Shown one piece after another: positions 1 to 9,107 of a stretch of 53,348 bases of DNA; the first letter of the stretch is position 1, and each line of letters starts with the position of its first letter. Under the pieces are notes generated by a model, which saw nothing but the letters and a program-made list of their open reading frames with translations, was not told the origin of the DNA and searched no databases. Both the position numbers and the translations under genes were made by a program. Source of the DNA: Candidatus Pacearchaeota archaeon (lineage in GTDB: Archaea; Nanobdellota; Nanobdellia; Pacearchaeales; GW2011-AR1). Location: NCBI GenBank assembly GCA_018304045.1, contig JAGVWZ010000011.1:1-53348 (forward strand), read 5' to 3'.

Positions 1-64
1 TTGAATGACATGTTAATGTCAGCAATTTGAGGAGATGACTTGTTAGGAACCTAGGTTCATACGA

Positions 65-634
65 ATGATATTCATAATAAAAGTAACAACAAACAAAGAA
101 GATAGAGCATTAGAATTAATCTCTGCAAAAATTCACAAGCATGCTTTGCAAGTCTATTCATTAGCAAGGCCTCATGGACTTAGAGGATATATTTTTCTAG
201 AAGCTGAGAACAGGGAATCTGCAGAAGAAGCAGCATACAATCTTCCTTATGTAAAAGGCATAATTGGAAAAACAGTTGCCTATGAAGAAATAAAAAATAT
301 GATTGAACCTGTACTTGAGGAAATTAACATAGAAAAAGGAGATATTGTAGAAATTATTGGAGAACCATTCAAAAAAGAAAAAGCAAAGGTAATAAGAATA
401 GATAAAACAAAAGGAGAAGTTGTTGTTACATTGCTAGCAGCAGTTGTTCCAATACCAGTTACAGTAAAACTTGATAATGTTAAGGTAATAAGAAGAGAAA
501 AAGAAGAACAAGAAGCAAGAGATGCAGAAGAATTAAATGAATCCAAGGACGATGATAATAGAAATGAAGAACCAAAGATTAATAAAGAGACCTATAATGA
601 AACAGGTGGAGGATTAATTCCAGATGATTATTAA
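65..634 (+). CDS. spt5: Transcription elongation factor Spt5 (NusG-like, NGN+KOW) with acidic C-terminal tail
   Basis: N-terminal NGN-like sequence (VTTNKEDRALELIS...ARPHGLRGYIFLEAE) and KOW (GDIVEIIGEPFKKEKAKVIRIDKTKGEVVVTLL); directly upstream of L11. Confidence 0.93.
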   Translation: MIFIIKVTTNKEDRALELISAKIHKHALQVYSLARPHGLRGYIFLEAENRESAEEAAYNLPYVKGIIGKTVAYEEIKNMIEPVLEEINIEKGDIVEIIGEPFKKEKAKVIRIDKTKGEVVVTLLAAVVPIPVTVKLDNVKVIRREKEEQEARDAEELNESKDDDNRNEEPKINKETYNETGGGLIPDDY

Positions 635-1370
635 ATTATTAATAGAGGGCGGAGATATGAAACCTGGACCAGCAATAGCTCAGCAATTAGGTCCAATGGG
701 AATTAATATGGGTAAAGTTATATCTGATGTTAATAATTCTACAAAGGGATTTAAGGGAATGAAAGTTCCTGTTGAATTAGATGTTGATAAAAAAACAAAA
801 TCATTTACAGTTAAGGTATTTTCTCCACCAACAGCAGAACTTCTTAAAAAAGAAATGAACATAGAAAAAGGCTCTGCAAAAATAAGTGAGGAAAAAGTTG
901 GAAATGCTTCTATTGAAGACATAATAAAAATAGCTAAAGTAAAGCATCAAAATATGCTTGAAAAAGATTTGAAATCAGCTGTTAAATCCATATTAGGAAC
1001 AGCAAAAGCAATGGGACTTTTTGTTGAAAGCACTAATCCAAGTGAAATTATTCAAGAAATTAATAATGGGAAATTCGATAAAGAAATAAAAAATGAAGTA
1101 ACAGAAACAACTTCTGAAAAAAGATCAAAATTAGATACTTTCTTTAAAGATATAAAGAAAGCTCAAGAAATGAAAGCAGAGCAAGCTAAGAAAGCTGCTG
1201 AAGAAGCTGAAAAAGTAAAAGAAGCAACAGCAGCAACACCTGCTGCTGCAACAGCAGTCAAAACAGAAGGTGCAAAACCAGGTGCAGGTTCTACTGCATC
1301 AAAAACACCTGCTGCAACACCTGCTGCAAAGCCAGCAGCTGCAGTAAAGCCAGCAGCAAAGAAAAAATAA
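624..1370 (+). CDS. rpl11: Ribosomal protein L11 (uL11) with Ala/Pro/Lys-rich C-terminal extension
   Basis: EGGDMKPGPAIAQQLGPMGINMGKVISDVN and KVKHQNMLEKDLKSAVKSILGTAKAMGL motifs; overlaps the spt5 stop. Confidence 0.95.
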   Translation: MIIKLLIEGGDMKPGPAIAQQLGPMGINMGKVISDVNNSTKGFKGMKVPVELDVDKKTKSFTVKVFSPPTAELLKKEMNIEKGSAKISEEKVGNASIEDIIKIAKVKHQNMLEKDLKSAVKSILGTAKAMGLFVESTNPSEIIQEINNGKFDKEIKNEVTETTSEKRSKLDTFFKDIKKAQEMKAEQAKKAAEEAEKVKEATAATPAAATAVKTEGAKPGAGSTASKTPAATPAAKPAAAVKPAAKKK

Positions 1371-1415
1371 TTCCCATAGGAGAATTTTTAAATCCCCTGA
1401 TTTTAATAAACTCAA

Positions 1416-1489
1416 GGGGATATAGTATAGTCTGGTTAATATTCAAGGTTTGGGACTTTGCGACCCAGGTTCAAATCCTGGTATCCCCA
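1416..1489 (+). tRNA. tRNA-Pro (anticodon TGG)
   Basis: Folded by eye: acceptor GGGGATA/TATCCCC + A; D stem GTAT/ATAT; anticodon stem CAAGG/CTTTG with loop TTTGGGA; T arm CCAGG-TTCAAAT-CCTGG. Confidence 0.93.
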
Positions 1490-1576
1490 TCGAGACTTCG
1501 CGAAGACATCCGTTCAATAGTAGAGCGGGGTCGCGATGTCATTAAACTCAATAAAATTTAAAAAAATAAAACAAAA

Positions 1577-1801
1577 ATGGTAAAAACAAAGAAAGTAGGA
1601 GCAGCAGGAAGATTTGGAGCAAGATACGGAAGAAGTGTTAGGCATAAAATCGCAGAGATAGAATCTGTTCAAAGAAAAAAGCAAAAATGTCTTTTTTGCA
1701 ATGGAGTTGCAAAAAGATTAGCAAAAGGACTTTGGCAATGTAATAAATGCGATAGAAAATTTGCATCAAACACTTTTAACACAAAACCAGGAAAGGAATA
1801 A
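1577..1801 (+). CDS. rpl37ae: Ribosomal protein L37Ae (eL43), zinc ribbon
   Basis: GRFGARYGRSVRHKIAEIE...CLFCNGVAKRLAKGLWQCNKCDRKFA. Confidence 0.96.
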   Translation: MVKTKKVGAAGRFGARYGRSVRHKIAEIESVQRKKQKCLFCNGVAKRLAKGLWQCNKCDRKFASNTFNTKPGKE

Positions 1802-1831
1802 TTTTAAAAACTCAAAAAATAACAATATACA

Positions 1832-1969
1832 ATGGCAGTCTACAAATGTTTCAAATGCGGAAAAAAAATAACTAATAACAATCTAGAAAAAAGATTTTTA
1901 TGTCCTAGCTGTGGTTCAAAAATTTTCTATAAACCAAGAACACAACTTGTCAAAATAAAAGCAATTTAA
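1832..1969 (+). CDS. rpoP: DNA-directed RNA polymerase subunit P (Rpb12/RpoP), 45 aa
   Basis: Hand-translated, absent from the ORF track: MAVYKCFKCGKKITNNNLEKRFLCPSCGSKIFYKPRTQLVKIKAI; CxxC...CPSCG zinc ribbon; follows L37Ae. Confidence 0.93.
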   Translation: MAVYKCFKCGKKITNNNLEKRFLCPSCGSKIFYKPRTQLVKIKAI

Positions 1970-2051
1970 TTTCTAAAATTATATATTATCTACTTTAATT
2001 AATATGTTCTATGACATATATGTTTTTAAATGATTTAAAATTTCATTCGAA

Positions 2052-2681
2052 ATGAAAAAATCTACAAAAAAAGCTAACCCTCAAGTTTCATGGGGATTAG
2101 AAAGTTGGAAAGGCACTCAAAGAGCAGTTACTACTTCACCATTTGATTCAAGAGCACATGACTATTTATCTATTAGCATGTATGATACTCCAATTAAATT
2201 ATTAGAAATAGGTGCAACATTTAATGGTGGAAGACCAAGACCAGCATTATTAGAAGATGGATCTCAGTGGCTTTATGCTAATCCCAATAACAAACTTCAA
2301 GTTGTTGCAGATACAAGTTTAGCAATAGAAAGATTCATTGGAATGGATACTCCAACTCACGGAGAAATTATAAATGCTTATTTTAGCGATAAAAACTTAG
2401 TTGCAATTGCTGGAAATATGTCTGAACCATGGTATCCTCAAACAAGAACAGCTGTAATGGAAATGATGGACAGATATGATAGAGAAGGATTAGTCAAAGC
2501 ATTATGTCTAGAATTAAAAGGATATTCTACACAAGTAGGGTTTGAAGGAAGAAGTTCTCCTTTAGTTGTTTTAAAAAGAACCCTAAATGCTCCAAGCCCT
2601 CATGGAAGAGGATTGCACGAGTCTCATCGGGAAATGGTTGCAGGATTATTTGGTACAAATAATTATGAAGATAATTACTAG
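2052..2681 (+). CDS. Hypothetical soluble protein (209 aa)
   Basis: Intact ORF, no family recognised. Confidence 0.7.
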   Translation: MKKSTKKANPQVSWGLESWKGTQRAVTTSPFDSRAHDYLSISMYDTPIKLLEIGATFNGGRPRPALLEDGSQWLYANPNNKLQVVADTSLAIERFIGMDTPTHGEIINAYFSDKNLVAIAGNMSEPWYPQTRTAVMEMMDRYDREGLVKALCLELKGYSTQVGFEGRSSPLVVLKRTLNAPSPHGRGLHESHREMVAGLFGTNNYEDNY

Positions 2682-2775
2682 TTTTTACTCAATTTATTTT
2701 GTTAATAGTTCTTTGAAAAAAATATTCTAATAAAATAACAAGTTTTAAATATAGTGATTATTACCTAATCTTAAC

Positions 2776-3105
2776 ATGGAAATTGACAAAGAAACTCAAG
2801 AAAAAATTCAAGAATTGCAATCCTATGAACAGAACTTTCATAACCTTCTTATTCAGAAACAAGCATTTCAAATGGAATTAAATGAAACAGAAAATGCTAT
2901 TTCAGAAATTTCCAAATCTAAGGGTGAGGTTTTCAAGCTGATTGGAAACATAATGATAAAATCCAATGCAGAATCTCTGGAAAAAGAACTAAAACACAAA
3001 AAAGAACTCCTTTCCCTAAGAATAAAGTCAATTGAAAGCCAGGAAGAACAGCTTTCTAGCCAGGTTGAAGAGTTAAGAGAAGAAGTAATGAAAAAAATAA
3101 AATAA
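2776..3105 (+). CDS. pfdB: Prefoldin beta subunit
   Basis: Two coiled-coil arms around SKSKGEVFKLIGNIMIKS. Confidence 0.85.
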   Translation: MEIDKETQEKIQELQSYEQNFHNLLIQKQAFQMELNETENAISEISKSKGEVFKLIGNIMIKSNAESLEKELKHKKELLSLRIKSIESQEEQLSSQVEELREEVMKKIK

Positions 3106-3173
3106 TTATTTTTTTCTGCTTATTGTTTTGTAACATAGAAATATTTATAAACTAGATAAATTAATTTTAACCC

Positions 3174-3563
3174 ATGGTGTTCGATAAAATAAAAAGAGTG
3201 TTCAGTGGAAGCGATGAAGAGCCTGAATATGTGGAGATTGATCTTGGTAGGGAAATTAAAAAAGCAAAAGTTCTTGTAAAGCCTTTTGTTCTAAAAAGCT
3301 TTGAAGATATAACTCCTGTTCTAAATTCCTTAAGAGAAGGCTATACAATAGCAATAATTGATATAAAGCCCTTAAGATCAAAGGATGTTATTGAATTAAA
3401 AAGAGCAATATCTAAGATAAAAAAGACAGCAGATGCTTTAGAAGGAAGCATAGCAGGCTTTGGAGAGAATATAATAATAGTTACTCCCTCTTTTGCAGAA
3501 ATCCACAAACCTCAAGTTGAAAGACCTCATCATAATCCTAATGATGATTTAATGAGAGATTAG
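3174..3563 (+). CDS. sepF: SepF-like cell division protein
   Basis: KVLVKPFVLKSFEDITPVLNSLREGYTIAIIDIKPLRSKDVIELKRAISKIKKTADALEGSIAGFGENIIIVTP. Confidence 0.9.
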   Translation: MVFDKIKRVFSGSDEEPEYVEIDLGREIKKAKVLVKPFVLKSFEDITPVLNSLREGYTIAIIDIKPLRSKDVIELKRAISKIKKTADALEGSIAGFGENIIIVTPSFAEIHKPQVERPHHNPNDDLMRD

Positions 3564-3593
3564 TTCTTTTTACTATTTAATTTTATTAATTTT

Positions 3594-4247
3594 CTACAAA
3601 CTAATTACATCCTGATAATTAACAATTTTAGCATTATCATTAGCTAAACCAGGACAAGCAGTATTAACCCAAGAATCAATTGGAAAGTTTTCAAACTGAC
3701 ATAAGTCTATGTTATTAGATATGAATAAGAATACATTTTTACCTTTTTTCTCCAAATTCTCTTTTAATTTTAATGCGATTTTCATATTTTCTTGCCCCGG
3801 TTTAGTTGTTATTAATAATCCGATTTTCTCAGCCTTTAAAAAATTCATTAATGCAGCTTTTCTTTTCTTTTCAATTTTTTTAATATCTTCTCCAGGAATT
3901 TTTGTTATTCTGCTATTTTCTAATATATACACTACTGGAGCTTGAAGATAAAGATTAATAGCATGGAATCTTCCAGCACCTATTAATAATATGGGATCTT
4001 TTGTTTGTATTTTAGAACATCCTAAAACTTGCTGCATATTTGTTATTTTAATATTATTTGCTTCAAGTTGTTTTTTAATAAAAAGTGTAATATTTTTATA
4101 TTGAATACTATAGGCTAAGAATAATTTCTTTGGAAGTTTTTGTATTTCAGATTTATCTAAATTCAATTTTAAATTTTTTAGTTTTGATTCAATATATAAT
4201 ACTTTCATAAAAATATTAGAAAACCTAGATTTATAGAGGTTTTGCAT
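3594..4247 (-). CDS. dph2: Diphthamide biosynthesis Dph2-like protein, lacking the N-terminal domain
   Basis: VLGCSKI, LLIGAGRFHAI and WVNTACPGLANDNAKIVNYQDVI match domains 2 and 3 of Dph2. Confidence 0.8.
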   Translation of the reverse strand: MQNLYKSRFSNIFMKVLYIESKLKNLKLNLDKSEIQKLPKKLFLAYSIQYKNITLFIKKQLEANNIKITNMQQVLGCSKIQTKDPILLIGAGRFHAINLYLQAPVVYILENSRITKIPGEDIKKIEKKRKAALMNFLKAEKIGLLITTKPGQENMKIALKLKENLEKKGKNVFLFISNNIDLCQFENFPIDSWVNTACPGLANDNAKIVNYQDVISL

Positions 4248-4297
4248 ACTTCTCAGAAGAAAATAAAAATAAAAAAATACATAAAAAACAAAAAGAA

Positions 4298-4657
4298 TTA
4301 ATCTTTTGCTAAATCAAAAACTGATTTTAAAGCAACGATTATAGTTGTTGGAACAAACAAAATTAATAATGCATTCAATATGCCGTATAATTTGCTTCCT
4401 ACAAATGCAACAGAACTAAATGCACCCAATGCATTTTGCCCCATAGCAGCAACAATAACCAATGAAAGTCCTGCAAATAAGAATTTTTGAGATTCCTTTT
4501 CAGTAACATTAAGTAGTCCAACTAGTATTCCAGCAATAACAAGCAGAGCTAACCAAAGATTGCTTGCAGAGCCCATGAATCCAAGTACTACTGCTAGTAT
4601 CACTCCAATCAAGAAGGACCAAGGTCCAATCATTGCACCCATTGATTTTTTAGCCAT
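4298..4657 (-). CDS. Small integral membrane protein (about 4 TM)
   Basis: Hydrophobic segments; strong Shine-Dalgarno AAAGGAGGTG upstream. Confidence 0.75.
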   Translation of the reverse strand: MAKKSMGAMIGPWSFLIGVILAVVLGFMGSASNLWLALLVIAGILVGLLNVTEKESQKFLFAGLSLVIVAAMGQNALGAFSSVAFVGSKLYGILNALLILFVPTTIIVALKSVFDLAKD

Positions 4658-4808
4658 TTAACACCTCCTTTGTAATTATACAATAATAGGCATTTTAAGC
4701 ATTATAAATGTTTTTATTACTGGCTATGACGCTATTTTCTATTTTTGATTTATATTATTTAAAACCATAAAGTTTATAAAGCCGTTGTAACTACAAAATT
4801 ATAACAAA

Positions 4809-6503
4809 ATGAAATCGAAACTATTATTAGCTGTTTTATTGACAACATTTTTAGCATTGACATTAGTCAGCGCACAAGTTAGTGTTCTTACATCTACTCC
4901 TTCAGTTTTTACAAAAACTAATACTCAAACTTCTTTTAGTGTTACAAACACAGGATCAGACACAGTTAATATACAGATAACACTTCCATCAACAATAGAT
5001 GATGGGAGAGGTCATGTGCTTACAATATCTTCATCATCTCAATTAGCCTATAGTAATCTAGCTACAAACCAGAATACAGGCTTAATCAATATAATTTATT
5101 TAGGAGATACTACTAATTTTAAAATTGGAGAATCTTCTTCAAATATTATAGTTAGAGCAACTTCAACTCTAAATTCTAGTAATTTTACAGTACAAACAAT
5201 TCCATTAAAATTTGTAAACGACTTTTGTAAATATGGCCAGAATGGCAGTTCAATAACACTTTCTAATATAGACCTTCAAAATACAGATGGAGATGATCTT
5301 GAATGGAACCCTACTGATCATATAAAAATAAAAGTAGAAGTTGAAAACAATGGAGATGACAAAGTAAGCGGAGTTTATGTTGAAATGGGATTAATTGATT
5401 CTAAGGGAAAAAATATAGTTAATGATCTTAATGGATTGAGTGATAAAAAAATAGAAATAGGAACTCTTTCAGATGGAAAATCAAAAACAGTTGAATATAC
5501 TTTCCAAGTTCCAGCTGATTTTGATGAAGGAACTTATTCTTTAGTATTCAAAGCATACAAAAGTGGAAAAGAAGCTGCTATATGTTCTTCCTATTCTTCA
5601 GATTTAGAATCAAGTTATTTTCAATCAATTGATGGAGTAAGGCAAACAGAAGAAAAAAAGCAAGTTGTTGTAAGTAATATTCAAATTTCTCCAGAAGGAA
5701 TAGTAAAATGTGGAGAAAAAGTTCAAATCACAGCAGATATTACAAACATAGGTGATACAGATTATGAAAACCAAGTTAAAGTTACATTATACAATCAAGC
5801 TCTTAAGATAGATACAGAACAAATATTAAGAGGAGATTTAAATCAAGGAGATTCAGAATCAGTTGATTTTGAATTTGATATACCTGCTGATGCACAAGAA
5901 AAATCCTATACTCTAGAATTTAGAACATACTATGATTTCAATAGTGGAGATAGTTATGGAATAACCTCTAATGATAAATTTCTTCAAACAATTACAGTTA
6001 AAGGAGATTGTACTAAATCCGCAGATACAACAAAAGCAACTGTTCAAATAAATGCAGAACTTGATCCTGAAACACCAGAAGCAATTGCAGGAAAACAAGT
6101 TATAGTTAAAGCAATAATAAAAAATCTTGCAACAACTGATTCAGTTTATTCAATATCAGTGTTTGGAAATAGTGCATGGTCAAGCCTTGTTTCAATACAA
6201 CCAGAATCATTATCATTAAAAGCAGGAGAATCAAAGCAAGTTTCAATAGTATTAAATGTAGATAAGGAAGCAGAAGGAGATAAAGAATTCACAATAAAAA
6301 CTTCATCTGGAAGTTCTTCAACAGAACAAAGAGTCGCTTTGACAGTGACTAAATCATCATTACCATTAAGTTCAGTATCAGAACATCTAAAGAAAAACTG
6401 GTTTATTTATGTAATAATACTAGTTAACCTAGTTTTAATAATTGCAATAATCTTTGTAATAAGAAGAATGGTTTCTCCAAGAAAAAGAAGAGACTTTGAA
6501 TAA
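4809..6503 (+). CDS. Secreted CARDB-like/Ig-like surface protein with C-terminal TM and basic tail
   Basis: Signal peptide (LLLAVLLTTFLALTLVSAQ), repeated CARDB-like modules (KVEVENNGDDKVSGVYVEMGL; TADITNIGDTDYENQVKVTL), TM IYVIILVNLVLIIAIIFVI + RKRR. Confidence 0.8.
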   Translation: MKSKLLLAVLLTTFLALTLVSAQVSVLTSTPSVFTKTNTQTSFSVTNTGSDTVNIQITLPSTIDDGRGHVLTISSSSQLAYSNLATNQNTGLINIIYLGDTTNFKIGESSSNIIVRATSTLNSSNFTVQTIPLKFVNDFCKYGQNGSSITLSNIDLQNTDGDDLEWNPTDHIKIKVEVENNGDDKVSGVYVEMGLIDSKGKNIVNDLNGLSDKKIEIGTLSDGKSKTVEYTFQVPADFDEGTYSLVFKAYKSGKEAAICSSYSSDLESSYFQSIDGVRQTEEKKQVVVSNIQISPEGIVKCGEKVQITADITNIGDTDYENQVKVTLYNQALKIDTEQILRGDLNQGDSESVDFEFDIPADAQEKSYTLEFRTYYDFNSGDSYGITSNDKFLQTITVKGDCTKSADTTKATVQINAELDPETPEAIAGKQVIVKAIIKNLATTDSVYSISVFGNSAWSSLVSIQPESLSLKAGESKQVSIVLNVDKEAEGDKEFTIKTSSGSSSTEQRVALTVTKSSLPLSSVSEHLKKNWFIYVIILVNLVLIIAIIFVIRRMVSPRKRRDFE

Positions 6504-6716
6504 TTCTTTTTTTATTTTATCTTATTGACTGATTTATATCTATTAAATACCTATTTTTAGAGAAGATTCACCTATAATTATCTTACATTAGATAACAATT
6601 CAAGTATTCTGTTTGATAATATTTAAAATAGGTTTATTATCCATCTAAATCTTAGTAATATATATAAGATATTCTTCACCAGTTAGATATTTAAATCTAA
6701 TTTAACTCCCTATCTC

Positions 6717-7298
6717 ATGAAAAAGAGAAACAGTAAAAAACATAAAACATCTAAATTATTAAAAGAATCTAAAACACCTAAGAAGAATATTATTCTAATC
6801 TTTGTTAGATATTTAATACTCTTGGCATTAATGTTCTCACTTCCATTTATCTACTATATATTCACACCATTGACAGTCTATCCCCTAATTCTATTACTTA
6901 AAATATTTTTTACTAGCATAGTCTTAAAAGGAAGCATAATACTCATAAATAAAACCATTTTTATTGAAATAATACCTGCTTGCATAGCAGGTTCAGCATA
7001 TCTTTTGCTGTTGATATTGAATCTATCCACTCAGATTAATCTAAAAAAGAGAATCTATTCAATCCTTTTTACATTTGCCATATTTTTAATAATAAACATC
7101 CTAAGACTATTCCTTTTTTCAGTCCTATATATAAAAAATCAATCTCTTTTTGATTCACTTCACTATATTTTTTGGAATATAATGAGCACAATAATAGTCA
7201 TATTGCTCTGGTTTATTACTGTTAAGGTATTTTCAATAAGCTCAACACCTATTTATACAGATTTTAAGGATATAATCAATAGTATAAAAAAGAAATAA
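6717..7298 (+). CDS. Archaeosortase/exosortase-family protein
   Basis: Polytopic; ordered Cys/Arg/His: IIPACIAGSAYLLLL ... INILRLFLF ... SLHYIFWNI. Confidence 0.75.
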   Translation: MKKRNSKKHKTSKLLKESKTPKKNIILIFVRYLILLALMFSLPFIYYIFTPLTVYPLILLLKIFFTSIVLKGSIILINKTIFIEIIPACIAGSAYLLLLILNLSTQINLKKRIYSILFTFAIFLIINILRLFLFSVLYIKNQSLFDSLHYIFWNIMSTIIVILLWFITVKVFSISSTPIYTDFKDIINSIKKK

Positions 7299-7510
7299 CA
7301 ATTAAATCTCATTTGCTAATAGCAGAAGTGAAATTTTCTATCTTATTAGTAATGTCAATAGCCTTAAGATAAGTATATGCAATAATATTAATTAAAACAT
7401 AGATTTTTACAATCATTTCTCTTTATCAATTTTATATCTAATCAATATACATACCCTCACTAACTGAACATTTTATACATTACCGATAAAAGTTATTTAC
7501 AGCAAAAAAA

Positions 7511-8236
7511 CTAAATCCTTTCAAAATTATCCATATAATAAGTTAATATAAGCAAATCAAATTTTTCAGTAATCTGTATTATTTCACAGTCTTTATATGT
7601 AAGTTCATAGCAATTCTTGCTTTTTCTCTCTATTTTAGTTTCATTTCCATTTTTTATAAGTATGACTGTGTTGTTAGGATAAACTTCGCAATTTGCATAG
7701 GTTATATTTTGCTCTTTTGAATATTTCTCGTCATTAGTAGCACCCTTTATATCTAATTGGGAAAATCCATTCAAGAATCTGCCAAAATTAACAATTGCAA
7801 TTGTATTATCTTCACATGGCTTTATGTCTGAGGCAACAGACACATATGTTTTCTTATTTCTTAAAACAACTAAATCTTCTTTAGAAATATTAGCCTGGAT
7901 ATATTCAAGTTCTCTAGGATCACTTCTTAAATCCAAACCATAGCTTCCAACAACATTGCCATTGTCAATTACAAGAGGTATTTTAGTTGAATAAAACATG
8001 ACTTCCCCATATTTTTCTTTTTTAAAATCCAGGTTTATATAACTGAACTTATTCACATAATTATTCATAACATAAGGAACAAGAAATACAATTGCAATCA
8101 CAAATAACATTAAAAATATAGCCAATGCTATCTGACTATTCTGTCTCTTTTTAATATCCCTTTTTTTATTTTTATCTTCAAGCTCTTTTATTATTCTTTT
8201 TCTTTCTTCATTTTCCTCAATATTTTTTTTTGTCAT
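7511..8236 (-). CDS. Single-pass membrane protein with extracytoplasmic domain (hypothetical)
   Basis: Charged N-terminus, one TM (IALAIFLMLFVIAIVFLVPYV), multiple N-x-S/T sites. Confidence 0.65.
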   Translation of the reverse strand: MTKKNIEENEERKRIIKELEDKNKKRDIKKRQNSQIALAIFLMLFVIAIVFLVPYVMNNYVNKFSYINLDFKKEKYGEVMFYSTKIPLVIDNGNVVGSYGLDLRSDPRELEYIQANISKEDLVVLRNKKTYVSVASDIKPCEDNTIAIVNFGRFLNGFSQLDIKGATNDEKYSKEQNITYANCEVYPNNTVILIKNGNETKIERKSKNCYELTYKDCEIIQITEKFDLLILTYYMDNFERI

Positions 8237-8238
8237 TG

Positions 8239-8823
8239 TTATACGTTCAATAATTTAAACAAAAATGCATCTGCAAATTTTGTTTGATTATTATAATATG
8301 CCCTTATGAAAACACAATTTCTATCCTGACTAATCCCTTCAGATTCATTATTTAAAGGTTCTTTGATTATAATGATATTTTCATTAGAACAGCTTTTTGT
8401 AGGTAAATCATTTTTGCATTCGCTGTTTTCAAGGCAAGCACCATTTTGTTTTAATATAAATGGATAAACATTTCTATATATTTCGTTATTCGGTTCTCCG
8501 GATTCTGTGACAAAATACAGAACTTTCTCATTATAATCAGTCAATTTTGTCTTGATTGGAACAGTTATATTTTCTAATTCCTGGGCATTATATTCTGTTG
8601 CAAATTCCTGATTTTGAAGGATAAATTTCCAATAGATTCCATCTCTGATAAACTTAACTCCTTTATATTCAACAGAACCAGAACTTCCAGAATTTCCTTC
8701 ATTATTCATTATAGCATATCCTCCTGTGCTTAAAATCATTAATCCCACAAGAATAATTCCAATTATAAGCTGATTTCTTTTAGACTTTTTTTCAATTTCT
8801 CTCTTTGTTTCTAGTTTTTTCAT
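8239..8823 (-). CDS. Single-pass membrane protein with extracytoplasmic domain (hypothetical)
   Basis: One TM (LIIGIILVGLMILSTGGYAI); 2 bp upstream of the 7511-8236 gene, same topology. Confidence 0.65.
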   Translation of the reverse strand: MKKLETKREIEKKSKRNQLIIGIILVGLMILSTGGYAIMNNEGNSGSSGSVEYKGVKFIRDGIYWKFILQNQEFATEYNAQELENITVPIKTKLTDYNEKVLYFVTESGEPNNEIYRNVYPFILKQNGACLENSECKNDLPTKSCSNENIIIIKEPLNNESEGISQDRNCVFIRAYYNNQTKFADAFLFKLLNV

Positions 8824-8848
8824 TAGAAATATTAGATTTTATTCATTT

Positions 8849-8876
8849 AAAAATCTTCTGAATTCAGAAGATTTTT
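8849..8876. repeat. 28-nt perfect palindrome
   Basis: AAAAATCTTCTGAATTCAGAAGATTTTT. Confidence 0.85.
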
Positions 8877-9107
8877 ATTAATATAATGAATTATAGATTT
8901 GGATTTTCTACTAAAATATAGGTAATCTGTAATTTAGTTTAGAAGTTTACATGCTTACTTCTTTAATATGGATACTATTAATTTATACTGTATGATAATA
9001 AATATTCTTTTTATCAACTAACTCTCACTTTTTAACAAAGCTGACAAACAAACTTATCAGTAAACCATAAAATAAAAATAAAAAAATAAAAAAATAAAAA
9101 TTTATCC

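Noticed and set aside
1-30. Possible 3' end of an upstream gene (LNDMLMSAI*), perhaps secE
   Set aside because: Only nine codons; consistent with a secE-spt5-L11 order but not supportable from sequence alone
280-546. Ser/Ile/Phe-rich antisense ORFs (280-546, 680-922, 35645-36106, 41322-41816, 44690-44986 and similar)
   Set aside because: All opposite to well-supported genes; composition typical of antisense frames
8849-8876. Fourth copy of the 45-bp spaced element
   Set aside because: Interior spacing is 14 rather than 12 and the TAA/ACTAATAA tail is absent
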